This document shows positions 10,476 to 19,975 of a stretch of DNA of 41,295 nucleotides, in pieces (position 1 is the stretch's first letter; each line of letters opens with the position of its first letter). The position numbers were made by a program, and so were the translations under genes. This DNA comes from Saprospiraceae bacterium (GTDB lineage Bacteria > Bacteroidota > Bacteroidia > Chitinophagales > Saprospiraceae): contig JAHDDD010000005.1 in assembly GCA_020629535.1 (NCBI GenBank), positions 1 to 41,295 on the forward strand. Direction: 5' to 3'. Under the pieces are notes generated by a model. It searched no databases. It saw only the letters and a program-made list of their open reading frames with translations, and was not told the origin of the DNA.

Positions 10476-11167
10476 TTGATATGCTTGGAGAACAGAAAAA
10501 CAAATCTTAGAAAAGAAAGATGGCAAAGCATTACACCCTTGTTTGACTTACACAGGTATTTAATAAGTCGTCATGCAACTGTGCAAGATCATATTAGTAG
10601 GTCATTCTATTACTTATTTAAATAGTATAGAGTCAGTCCTTAATTCTAAAAGTATGATCGGTCCTCATAGTTTTTTACTCGAAGATGGAGAATAAAGCAT
10701 GGATATGAAATAGCTTTAAGGATTAAGCTCAGTTTAAACTAAATCAGTCGACATCATGATCATTTATCGGAGAGACTTTAATTAGGGGTCTAGTTTTGTT
10801 CCAATCTCTATAAGACCATCTGTTTGTAATTACATAACTATATATGTCTAAACAAATATGCAAAGTGTAAGTAGATTTTTACTTTCTTACTTTGGGAACA
10901 AGGCCCCGTACCAATGGTCATAGGATATTAAACTATCATATGAATCCAAGATACTTATGCTATTCTAGTTCATTTTATACATTAAAATAAATCTTTATAT
11001 AAAATACCCTAAATAGGGTAGTATTACATATTAGAATAATTCTATATTTGTTCTATCAACCTACCATAGATAGATTATAATAGACCTACCGAAGTAAACT
11101 TTTAATCATTTCTTTTATAGTGATTGCACATAGAAGTATGTACATCCCTATGCAGTAAGAAGAAAAT

Positions 11168-14100
11168 TTGGATCTCATGTTGAATGTAAACTACACAACC
11201 AACGGTAGGTTGTCGAGATTGGGGTATTGCATCCTGGTTTTCGTTTTCCTTTTTCAGATTGGTATACAAGCACAGGCGCCATGCTCTCTGGCATGTAACG
11301 GTAGCACTCAAGTATCACTAGATGGTAATTGTGAGGCACTGATCACGCCTGAAATGATTCTGAATGATCAGGCTACATCTTGCCCAGATGCTAGCAGTTA
11401 TGAGGTTATCGTAATGGACCAATATAATAATCCAGTACCTAACCCAGTTCCTTCCGACTATTGTGACAAGCTACTTTACGTTAAAGTACAATCATACTTT
11501 TTAGATGAATTTGGTAACCAAGTTGCGGGTAATAGTTGTTGGGGTGAAGTTTGGATGGAAGATAAATTACCTCCTATCATAAATCCTACATCTAATATTT
11601 GTAATAATCCAGATGTAGCAATTCCTTATTCTTGTAGTGATTTCTCAGTATATGATGGCCCTCTTTATGAGGATTGCAGCCAACCAATAGAGATCATTCT
11701 ACTATCAGAGGAAGTGAATCCACTTCAGTGTGATCCTGACTATATTAAAGAAGTAATAAGAACATACACAGCCATCGATGCTAAGGGTAACGTTGGTGAA
11801 GAGTGTGAAATAATATACAGATTAGAAAGATTTGACTTTAGTCAAGTTGAATGTCCTTATCAATACACTGTTCTTGACGGGAATCCATTGAATTGTAACG
11901 GTTCATGGAATGATGGTCAAATAGGTATTATATATGATACAGATACTGATGGAGATGGTGTCCTAGATGCTGATCCTGATGGTTGGGATGATGACGGAGA
12001 TGGTTATCCTGATATTGAAGAATTTGGAGTACCAACTGTGAACGATGTTCCTTTGTACCCAACTCCAGACTTCTATTGTAACATTGGTGTATTTCATGAA
12101 GACATTGTACTCCCTCAAGTAGGTTGTATAAGAAAGATAATGAGAACATGGACCATCAGAGAATGGTGGTGTGGACAGGAATTTGAATTCAATTGCATTC
12201 AAGTATTTGAAATAGTTGATGATGAAGCACCTGAAGTTATTTGTGAAGATTACATTACTGTAACTACAAATGTTACGACAAATCCACACGACTCATACTA
12301 CGGTACAGTTACTTGTGGAGCCGAAATAAAATTTCCATTACCATACATGACTGATAATTGCAGTGATGTATTGTATGTGGACCTTACTTTCCCAGGTGGT
12401 CATGTCAACAACTATGACCCAAATGATTATATACAACTGCCGATGGGTGAAAACTATGTAACGGTAACTGTATATGATGAGTGCTACAATCAAACAACTT
12501 GTGAAGTGTTAGTCAACGTAGTTGACGATACGCCTCCTGCTGCTATATGTGACGAATTTACGGTTGTGGGTTTGACCAACGATGGTACAGCCCATGTATT
12601 TGCCGAAACTTTTGATGATGGATCTTATGATGATTGCCAATTGAAGAAGATGTTGGTAAGAAGAATGGATCCATCCAATTGTGACTGTCAGTATCCACAC
12701 TATAATGATATGCATCATCTTGGTGAATTTGGAGCAAGTCACTATTACATTTCAAAGTATCCTTTGGGTTATTGGTTGGCTGATGATATGGCGGAAGCCA
12801 TGGGTGGACACGTAGCTTATTGTGATACAGATGATGATGGTGCAAATGGTCTTTTAGATTGGCTATCAGATCATGTCTTCCACTATGATGTGGATGAGCC
12901 ATACATCATGTACAAGAACGGAGATTGGGTAACTGTATTCCCTGATGGATCAATGGGTACACCATTGGCAACAGAGAAATACAATTACATCATGAGAGTA
13001 GATGATCCCTGTACTTTCTCTGCCTACACAATTTTTTGTTGTGAAGACATAGGCGTGGATCAAACTGTGATCTTCAGAGTGGTGGATGTTTATGGAAACT
13101 ACAACGATTGTATGGTAACTGCTGAAGTACAAGATAAATTACCACCTGTGGTAACATGTCCTCCGGATCATACAGTATCATGTGACGAAGTGGTCGACTT
13201 GAACAATCTTGATTATCATTTTGGAGCTGCTGACTATCATGACAATTGCAACTTCGTTCCTACACAAGATTACGAAGACAATAGAAACCAATGTAACATT
13301 GGTGAACTGAAAAGAATATTCACAGCAACAGATGATGGTGGAAGAGTAGGTACTTGTGAACAAATAATCACATTTGTGAACTATGATCCTTTTACAGAAG
13401 ATCAAATCGTCTACCCAGTTGATACAACTGTAAATGATGGTTGTTTCGATGTAAACCAATATCATCCTGATATTATTGGCTATCCAGAATTTCTTGGGGA
13501 CCAATGTGACCTGGTTGGTTCAAATTGGGAAGATCAGTTATTCGTGTTCAACAGTCAGCCAGATCAAGGTTGCTTTAAAATACTTAGAAAGTGGACTGTG
13601 ATTGACTGGTGTCAAACAGACGCAAATGGAAACTTTTTCTACTGGCATCATACACAAGTAATTAAGATTAACAACTTGTTTGGACCAACACTTTCTTGCC
13701 CTGATCCAATCCATGTTTGTACATATGATCCAGATTGCGAAGGCGGTGCTGTAACTCTGACGCTTAGTGCAACAGACGATTGCACTGAACACGCAAATAT
13801 GAAATGGAGCTATCACATTGACTTGTTCTGTGATGGTCAGTATAACAATCACTATGGTCATTCTTATGGATATGTAGACTATGATATTTGGGAGTCTGGA
13901 GATGGGAATCTTGCTGATGCTTCAGGAGAATATCCAGTTGGGACTCACTGTATTATATGGAGCTTTGAAGACCAGTGTGGAAATGTAACTTCATGTACTC
14001 AAGAATTTACAATAATAAACTGTAAGGCACCAACACCATACTGTATCAACGGTTTGGCAGTAGACCTCATGCCAATGGATACAGACAATGATGGTCTGGA

Positions 14101-15640
14101 AGATTGGGGAATGGTAGAGCTCTGGGCGTCAGATTTTGATGCAGGAAGTTTCCACCCATGTGGCTATGAAGTATGGTTGTCATTTAGTGCAGACCCAGAG
14201 GATAAGAACATGATTTTTGATTGTACTACTCTTGGAGAGCAGATCGTAAACATCTACGCATCAATAGTATTACCAGACACAATTATTCAGTCCTACTGCG
14301 AAACATTCGTAGATGTTCAGGATAACAATATGGTTTGTCCAAATGGTGGAACTGGAAATGCAGGTGGAGAAGAAGAGGAAGAAACTGAAGAAGAAGTTCA
14401 AGTGAATATTGAAGGTAGAGTTACAACCGAATTTGAAGAAAACGTTCAGGAGGTATCTGTTTCATTGGTAGGTTCTGAATTGGGACCAGATATGACAGAC
14501 GACACTGGATTGTATGCGTTCCCTCCGATGATTACCGGTGGTCAGTATACGATAGATCCTAGCAAGAATACTGATCCATTGAATGGTGTTTCGACTCTTG
14601 ATTTGATCATAATTCAAAAGCATATTCTTGAGATTGAATCACTTGGAAGTCCTTACAAGTACATTGCTGCTGATGTAAGTAACGATGGTTTGATTTCTGC
14701 CATTGACTTGATTGAGCTAAGAAAGTTGATCCTAGGTGTTCAAACTGAGTTTAAGAATAATGAATCATGGAAGTTTGTTGACGGTGGATACGACTTCCTC
14801 AATACAACAAATCCATTGAGTGAAGATTATCCACAGGTATATGATATTGCCGAGTTGGATGCGAATATGATTATTGATTTTGTCGCTGTGAAGATTGGTG
14901 ATGTTAATAACTCAGTTGTTGCAAATGCACATTCAGTGACAACTGAAGAAAGATCAGACAACAACATTTCATTCTTAATCAATGGAAGCGATTTTACAAA
15001 GGGCACGAACAAGAAAGTAGAGTTCATTGCAGAAAGAGATATGGATTTTTATGGATTCCAGTTCACACTGCAAGTTGATAATTCAATCAGCGTCAAAGAC
15101 ATCTTACCAGGTGCATTGATGATCGATGAATCAAACATTGGATTCTCATACATTGAAAATGGATACCTGACTTTCAGTTACAACAAGAGCGAATTGGTTT
15201 CAGTGAAAGCTGGCCAAGTAATGTTCACAATCAATGCTGATGTAACAAAAGAAAAGAATCCAATACAACAAATGCAAATTAACTCTGACTTAGTACAGGC
15301 AGAATTATATACAGAGAACTACAATATCCTCACGCCGGTGATCGCACTGAATGGTGCACAAGGCAACGAAATTACCTATGACTTTGAATTGTATCAAAAC
15401 AATCCAAACCCATTCACAGGTGTGACAGAGATTGCATTTACTCTATCGGGAGATGCTCCTGGAAGATTAGTAATTACAGACGTGAATGGTAAGGTAATCC
15501 ATGCAGAAAATGGCTCTTTCGTTAAAGGTCTCAACACGATTAGATTGTCAAGTGATAAACTACAAACTGCAGGGATACTTTACTACACGTTGGAAACAGA
15601 GATGAATACGGCTACCAAGAAGATGGTAGTTCTAAGATAA
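11168..15640 (+). CDS. Giant secreted protein (1490 aa), paralog of the 2346-aa protein: HYR/Ig-like Cys-rich repeats, TSP3-like Asp-rich repeats, dockerin-like pair, T9SS type A sorting domain
   Basis: Signal peptide ...FLFQIGIQAQA; DTDTDGDGVLDADPDGWDDDGDGYPD; LNGVSTLDLIIIQKHILE...SNDGLISAIDLIELRKLILG; C-terminus YQNNPNPFTGVTEIAFTLSGDAPGRLVITDVNGKVI...GILYYTLETEMNTATKKMVVL. Confidence 0.92.
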   Translation: MDLMLNVNYTTNGRLSRLGYCILVFVFLFQIGIQAQAPCSLACNGSTQVSLDGNCEALITPEMILNDQATSCPDASSYEVIVMDQYNNPVPNPVPSDYCDKLLYVKVQSYFLDEFGNQVAGNSCWGEVWMEDKLPPIINPTSNICNNPDVAIPYSCSDFSVYDGPLYEDCSQPIEIILLSEEVNPLQCDPDYIKEVIRTYTAIDAKGNVGEECEIIYRLERFDFSQVECPYQYTVLDGNPLNCNGSWNDGQIGIIYDTDTDGDGVLDADPDGWDDDGDGYPDIEEFGVPTVNDVPLYPTPDFYCNIGVFHEDIVLPQVGCIRKIMRTWTIREWWCGQEFEFNCIQVFEIVDDEAPEVICEDYITVTTNVTTNPHDSYYGTVTCGAEIKFPLPYMTDNCSDVLYVDLTFPGGHVNNYDPNDYIQLPMGENYVTVTVYDECYNQTTCEVLVNVVDDTPPAAICDEFTVVGLTNDGTAHVFAETFDDGSYDDCQLKKMLVRRMDPSNCDCQYPHYNDMHHLGEFGASHYYISKYPLGYWLADDMAEAMGGHVAYCDTDDDGANGLLDWLSDHVFHYDVDEPYIMYKNGDWVTVFPDGSMGTPLATEKYNYIMRVDDPCTFSAYTIFCCEDIGVDQTVIFRVVDVYGNYNDCMVTAEVQDKLPPVVTCPPDHTVSCDEVVDLNNLDYHFGAADYHDNCNFVPTQDYEDNRNQCNIGELKRIFTATDDGGRVGTCEQIITFVNYDPFTEDQIVYPVDTTVNDGCFDVNQYHPDIIGYPEFLGDQCDLVGSNWEDQLFVFNSQPDQGCFKILRKWTVIDWCQTDANGNFFYWHHTQVIKINNLFGPTLSCPDPIHVCTYDPDCEGGAVTLTLSATDDCTEHANMKWSYHIDLFCDGQYNNHYGHSYGYVDYDIWESGDGNLADASGEYPVGTHCIIWSFEDQCGNVTSCTQEFTIINCKAPTPYCINGLAVDLMPMDTDNDGLEDWGMVELWASDFDAGSFHPCGYEVWLSFSADPEDKNMIFDCTTLGEQIVNIYASIVLPDTIIQSYCETFVDVQDNNMVCPNGGTGNAGGEEEEETEEEVQVNIEGRVTTEFEENVQEVSVSLVGSELGPDMTDDTGLYAFPPMITGGQYTIDPSKNTDPLNGVSTLDLIIIQKHILEIESLGSPYKYIAADVSNDGLISAIDLIELRKLILGVQTEFKNNESWKFVDGGYDFLNTTNPLSEDYPQVYDIAELDANMIIDFVAVKIGDVNNSVVANAHSVTTEERSDNNISFLINGSDFTKGTNKKVEFIAERDMDFYGFQFTLQVDNSISVKDILPGALMIDESNIGFSYIENGYLTFSYNKSELVSVKAGQVMFTINADVTKEKNPIQQMQINSDLVQAELYTENYNILTPVIALNGAQGNEITYDFELYQNNPNPFTGVTEIAFTLSGDAPGRLVITDVNGKVIHAENGSFVKGLNTIRLSSDKLQTAGILYYTLETEMNTATKKMVVLR

Positions 15641-15666
15641 ATAAGATTTTACTGTTTTTGGGATGG

Positions 15667-15702
15667 GACCCCTCTCTAATAAAGATTAGAGGGGGTCTTT
15701 TT
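15667..15702 (+). terminator. Rho-independent terminator after the 1490-aa gene
   Basis: GACCCCTCTCTAAT - AAAG - ATTAGAGGGGGTC hairpin followed by a T-rich tail. Confidence 0.88.
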
Positions 15703-15732
15703 ATTTTCGCGAAATATAGTTAAACTTTGCGT

Positions 15733-16146
15733 ATGCCAAGAATAGTAGGAATTGATTATGGCAAAATTCGTTCGGGAGTTTCCGCAACAGATATTTTGCA
15801 AATTGCCGTTCATCCATTGAAGGCGATTGAAACGAAAGAATTATTTGACTTTTTGGTCGAATATTTCAATGAAGAGGAGGTTGAAAAGTTGGTTTTTGGT
15901 CTTCCGACCCATCAAGATGGGAATCCTACCTATCTCGTGCCAGAGATTTATAAATTTGCAGAGAAAATTTCAGAACAATTCCCTGATATAGTCATTGATT
16001 ATCAGGAAGAAGCATATTCCTCGAAAGAGGCAAGTGAGATTATATTAATTTCGGGGGTGAAAAAGAAAGCGCGAAGAGATAAGTCAAAAATTGATCTGGT
16101 GAGCGCAGTTATTATTCTACAAAGATATTTAAACCATATTCCATAG
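15733..16146 (+). CDS. ruvX: Putative Holliday junction resolvase / pre-16S rRNA nuclease YqgF (RuvX)
   Basis: MPRIVGIDYGKIRSGVSATD...LVFGLPTHQDGNP...YQEEAYSSKEAS...KSKIDLVSAVIILQRYL. The ORF track begins at an upstream TTG (15727); the ATG at 15733 is the likely start. Confidence 0.93.
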   Translation: MPRIVGIDYGKIRSGVSATDILQIAVHPLKAIETKELFDFLVEYFNEEEVEKLVFGLPTHQDGNPTYLVPEIYKFAEKISEQFPDIVIDYQEEAYSSKEASEIILISGVKKKARRDKSKIDLVSAVIILQRYLNHIP

Positions 16147-16704
16147 ATGATATTGCCAGTTTTTGCATTCGGTCAGAAAGTTCTAAAAAAGAAAGCTGAA
16201 GAGATCGATAAAGAATATCCGAAACTAGAAGATTTGATTAAGAATATGTGGGATACCATGTACAATGCAAGCGGTGTGGGACTTGCTGCACCACAAATTG
16301 GATTAGGTATTCGAATCTTCATTATCGATACATTGCAAATGGAAGATGAAGAGAAGGAAGAAAAGAGTGGCTTCAAAAAAGTATTTATCAATGCTCAAAT
16401 GCTTGAAGAAGAAGGCGACATTTGGAATTATGAGGAAGGCTGCTTAAGTATACCTCATATCAGAGGTGATGTTGAGCGAAATAAAAAAATAAAGATCAAG
16501 TATCTGGATGAAAATTGGGAAGAGCATATTGAGGAGTATGAAGGTATAAATGCCAGGGTCATCCAGCATGAATATGATCATATTGAAGGCATTCTCTTTA
16601 CAGAGAAATTGAAGCCATTGAAACGTAAGCTGATCAAGAAAAAATTAGAGAAAATCAAAGCGGGTAAAGTCGATGCTGACTACAGAATGAAGTTTGCTAC
16701 CTAG
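16147..16704 (+). CDS. def: Peptide deformylase
   Basis: GVGLAAPQIG, EGCLSIP and HEYDHIEG motifs; start codon immediately follows the ruvX stop. Confidence 0.97.
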   Translation: MILPVFAFGQKVLKKKAEEIDKEYPKLEDLIKNMWDTMYNASGVGLAAPQIGLGIRIFIIDTLQMEDEEKEEKSGFKKVFINAQMLEEEGDIWNYEEGCLSIPHIRGDVERNKKIKIKYLDENWEEHIEEYEGINARVIQHEYDHIEGILFTEKLKPLKRKLIKKKLEKIKAGKVDADYRMKFAT

Positions 16705-16775
16705 AAGCAAATGAGCTTCCGTCTTGGACCGGATTTCTCTTACAAATTTCTACTTTTACAAAAAATTAATAACCA

Positions 16776-17609
16776 ATGATTTCATTGTTTATGATGCCCG
16801 ATTTTGCCTCATCAGAGGTATGGTTGAGCCTTTTGACGCTAACGTTTTTGGAAATAGTGCTTGGTGTGGATAACATCATCTTCATTTCAATTACCGCCAA
16901 TCGTTTACCGGAAAGTGAGCAGAAGAGAGCGACAAATGTTGGGTTGGTTCTCGCAATGGCCATGCGTATCGCATTATTGTTCGGAATTACATGGTTGATT
17001 GCTTTAGAAGATCCATTTTTTAAATTTGATTTTCTTGGAATCCATGGAGCAATATCCGGTCAGGCATTGATACTTTTTGCTGGAGGAATTTTTCTACTCT
17101 ATAAAAGTGTAACCGAAATCCACCATAAACTTGAAGGCGATGAAGAAGAAGCCCAAGGAGGTAAAAAACTCACATTGTCTCAAGCCATTTTTCAAATAAC
17201 ATTGATCAATATAGTTTTCTCTTTCGATTCGATATTGACTGCTGTTGGAATGACAAATGGACTTGAAGGAGCATTGATTATCATGATTATTGCAGTGGTA
17301 ATTTCTGTGGCTATCATGATGCTGTTTGCTGTGCCAGTTGGAAAATTTGTAAACAAACATCCAACCATTCAAATGCTTGGGTTGTCATTTTTGATATTAA
17401 TCGGTTTCATGCTAATCTTGGAAGGAGCGCATCTAGGCCATGTTAGTATTGGAGGAAGTGAATTAAGTGCAATACCTAAAGGATATTTATACTTTGCTAT
17501 TGCGTTTTCTTTGCTGGTTGAGTTTTTGAATATTCGAATGAGAAAAAATAAAAAACCGGTCCAATTGCATGGAGCAACAGAGACTGCAAAAAAAGATGGA
17601 ATCTTATAA
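16776..17609 (+). CDS. TerC family integral membrane protein
   Basis: FLEIVLGVDNIIFISI...RLPESEQKRATNVGL...FSFDSILTAVGMTN; multiple TM segments. Confidence 0.92.
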   Translation: MISLFMMPDFASSEVWLSLLTLTFLEIVLGVDNIIFISITANRLPESEQKRATNVGLVLAMAMRIALLFGITWLIALEDPFFKFDFLGIHGAISGQALILFAGGIFLLYKSVTEIHHKLEGDEEEAQGGKKLTLSQAIFQITLINIVFSFDSILTAVGMTNGLEGALIIMIIAVVISVAIMMLFAVPVGKFVNKHPTIQMLGLSFLILIGFMLILEGAHLGHVSIGGSELSAIPKGYLYFAIAFSLLVEFLNIRMRKNKKPVQLHGATETAKKDGIL

Positions 17610-17615
17610 AACTTT

Positions 17616-18443
17616 ATGAATTTAAATATCAATAAACCAATCGTCTTTTTCGATATTGAAGCTACCGGCCTCAATGTTCTCAGAGACCGGATTGTCCAAA
17701 TTGCATTGATTAAATTGGTGCCGGGTAAAGATGAACCTGAAGAGCTGGAGATGATGATCAATCCTGGAATCCCAATTTCGCAAGAAGCCATAGATGTGCA
17801 TGGCATTACTCCAGAAATGCTAAGAAACAAACCTACCTTCCAACAGGTGGGCCAGAAACTTTTTGATTTTATAGGAGAAGCAGATTTGGCTGGATACAAT
17901 TCTGACAGATTTGATATTCCCATGTTGATGGAAGAATTCGCAAGAATGGGACTGGAATTTGATGTGAATAAAAGACACACATTGGATGTTCAGAAAATAT
18001 TTTATATGATGGAGCCTCGTACATTGAAGGCCGCATATAAATTATATTGTGATAAGGAGTTGGTTGGTGCACATGATGCAATGGCTGATGTTAGAGCAAC
18101 ATTGGATGTGTTAAAGGGACAATTGATAAAATACAATGGAGTTGATCATGTCGATGGTGATGGCTTTGTTACCAAAGAGCCGATCACAAACGATATACCA
18201 ACATTATCTTCATTTACCAGAAATTCAAATATGGTTGATGCTACCCAACGAATGAAATATGATGGTAACGGTACGGTCGTATTCAATTTTGGGAAATATG
18301 TAGGGCAACCAGTTGCGAAAACATTATACGAAGACAAACAATATTACAACTGGATACTTGACAAAGAATTTTCTGCTCAAGTAAAACAAATCGTAAAGAA
18401 ATTGGTGAAAGAATATGAGAAGTCTTTGGCCAATCCTTCTTAG
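17616..18443 (+). CDS. 3'-5' exonuclease (DnaQ/PolC-epsilon-like DEDD fold) with ExoX-like C-terminal segment
   Basis: VFFDIEATGLNVLRDRIVQIALIK, GYNSDRFDIPML, GAHDAMADVRATLDVL (ExoI-III motifs); C-terminal FNFGKYVGQPVAKTLYEDKQYYNWILDKEF. Confidence 0.9.
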   Translation: MNLNINKPIVFFDIEATGLNVLRDRIVQIALIKLVPGKDEPEELEMMINPGIPISQEAIDVHGITPEMLRNKPTFQQVGQKLFDFIGEADLAGYNSDRFDIPMLMEEFARMGLEFDVNKRHTLDVQKIFYMMEPRTLKAAYKLYCDKELVGAHDAMADVRATLDVLKGQLIKYNGVDHVDGDGFVTKEPITNDIPTLSSFTRNSNMVDATQRMKYDGNGTVVFNFGKYVGQPVAKTLYEDKQYYNWILDKEFSAQVKQIVKKLVKEYEKSLANPS

Positions 18444-19203
18444 CATTCTGATCTTTCTAATTGTCAATGGGTGTGAACAACCAACAGAAGGTTGTATTGA
18501 TCCGTTTGCTACTAATTATTCAATACTTGCAGATAGGGAATGCGAGGAAGATTGTTGCAATTATCCGAGCCTTCAACTACTGATCTCATACGTTGTAGAA
18601 GAGGAAACAATGGATTCTTCATTGTACTACAAAAACAATCTAGACAGTTATTACAAACTCAATTCATTTTACCTGGTTCTTTCTCAATTCAAAATCATTG
18701 GGAAAGAAAGGGAATACGGAATTATAAATGAATTTCCGGACAGGCCAGTCGTTGATGATTTGGTATTTTTTGAATATCGATCAGGTTCAGCTACAGTTGG
18801 AGAATTTATTCTTGAAGATACATTGACCGGGTTTGAACTCAACTTTGGGTGGCCAGATGAGATCAATAATCCGAACAACCCAAATACTGAATATGATCTT
18901 GTTCAGACATTCTCGGATTCAACTTGGTTTGATCAGACCGGGTATTTCTACTGTGGAGTCAATATTGAAATTGATTCCTCTGAAAAGAAAAATTTGGACT
19001 TGAATTTTGCAGAAGTACCTGCTTTTGATTTGTTGGATGTGGGTGTTGATACATTTATCGGAAAAGCGACAAATTTGATATTGCCATTGACTGTGTCGTT
19101 TGATGTATTGTTAAGAGATGTTGATTTTCAGGCCTTAGTTAACGAAAACGACGCGGTAGATCAAATTCTTCAAAACATTCCTTCTGCAATTGAGGTTAAA
19201 TAG
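18415..19203 (+). CDS. Divergent MbnP-like lipoprotein
   Basis: Lipoprotein signal LIFLIVNGC; GCIDPFATNYSILADRECEEDCCNYP motif; YKLNSFYLVLSQFKI and FELNFGWPDEIN resemble MbnP blocks weakly; adjacent to a clearer MbnP gene. Overlaps the exonuclease by 29 nt in another frame. Confidence 0.6.
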   Translation: MRSLWPILLSILIFLIVNGCEQPTEGCIDPFATNYSILADRECEEDCCNYPSLQLLISYVVEEETMDSSLYYKNNLDSYYKLNSFYLVLSQFKIIGKEREYGIINEFPDRPVVDDLVFFEYRSGSATVGEFILEDTLTGFELNFGWPDEINNPNNPNTEYDLVQTFSDSTWFDQTGYFYCGVNIEIDSSEKKNLDLNFAEVPAFDLLDVGVDTFIGKATNLILPLTVSFDVLLRDVDFQALVNENDAVDQILQNIPSAIEVK

Positions 19204-19231
19204 AAGTATTTTTGAGTTAACTTAAAGAAAA

Positions 19232-19975
19232 ATGGGAAGACTGATAATTACATTTCTAGCCGCAATTATATTGCTTCCTGGCTGTAAAGAAGATAAATCC
19301 ACATTCGAATTGGTGTTCAAAGCTACATACGATGGCGAGCCATTAGTCATGTTCGATGATTTGGATTATAAGGATGATTACAAAATCCGAATTACCCAGT
19401 CAGACTTTTATATTACTGATGTCAAACTCATCAATGGAGATAGCGAACTTCCTTTGTCAGAAGTGGAGTTTGTAGATTTTTCTTCCTTTAATATCAATGC
19501 TGAGAAAGCTTTAGAAGGCTTTACCGTCAGTTATGATGAATTGGATCCTGCAGATTATAACCAATTGCAATTTTCTATAGGAGTTCAGCCAGAAGAAAAT
19601 GTGATGAAACCAGCAGATTTTTCTTCCAATAATCCATTGAGCAAAGCTGGCTACTATTGGGATGCTTGGGATAGTTACATTTTCGCAAAACTCCAAGGAA
19701 CATTTGAGGAGACACCTGGAAATTTTGATGCATCATGGTTTTTCCATACAGGAAAAGATGAATTATTGAGAACATTTACCATCGATACAAACATCTCTTT
19801 GGGTGCGGATGAGACATCTTCTGTTACGATAAGCATGGATCATAAAAGTCTTCTTGAGAATCAAGATGGCAGCCTGTTTGATATTCAAAGCAATCCTACA
19901 AATCACGATCCTAGTGATATTGGGCCGATTCAAATGATTGCAGATAATTATCTAAATGCAATGACTTTTCAATAA
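19232..19975 (+). CDS. MbnP family protein (methanobactin-associated-type copper-binding lipoprotein)
   Basis: Lipoprotein signal ILLPGC; ITQSDFYITDVKLINGDSELPL...FSSFNI...DYNQLQFSIGV...SKAGYYWDAWDSYIFAKLQG matches the MbnP pattern; followed by a diheme peroxidase homolog with TAATG overlap. Confidence 0.8.
   Translation: MGRLIITFLAAIILLPGCKEDKSTFELVFKATYDGEPLVMFDDLDYKDDYKIRITQSDFYITDVKLINGDSELPLSEVEFVDFSSFNINAEKALEGFTVSYDELDPADYNQLQFSIGVQPEENVMKPADFSSNNPLSKAGYYWDAWDSYIFAKLQGTFEETPGNFDASWFFHTGKDELLRTFTIDTNISLGADETSSVTISMDHKSLLENQDGSLFDIQSNPTNHDPSDIGPIQMIADNYLNAMTFQ

Noticed and set aside
14346-14410. Acidic GGEEEEETEEEVQ tract as a functional domain
   Set aside because: Short low-complexity linker between the HYR-like region and dockerin region; nothing beyond composition supports a function.
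8990-14770. Dockerin-like modules as evidence for a cellulosome
   Set aside because: No cohesin, scaffoldin or glycoside hydrolase in the window; dockerin-like modules occur widely in T9SS cargo.
15721-15732. TAAACTTTG as a -7 promoter element for ruvX
   Set aside because: It lies 4 nt before the ATG, so transcription would begin at or after the start codon; spacing also deviates from TAnnTTTG.
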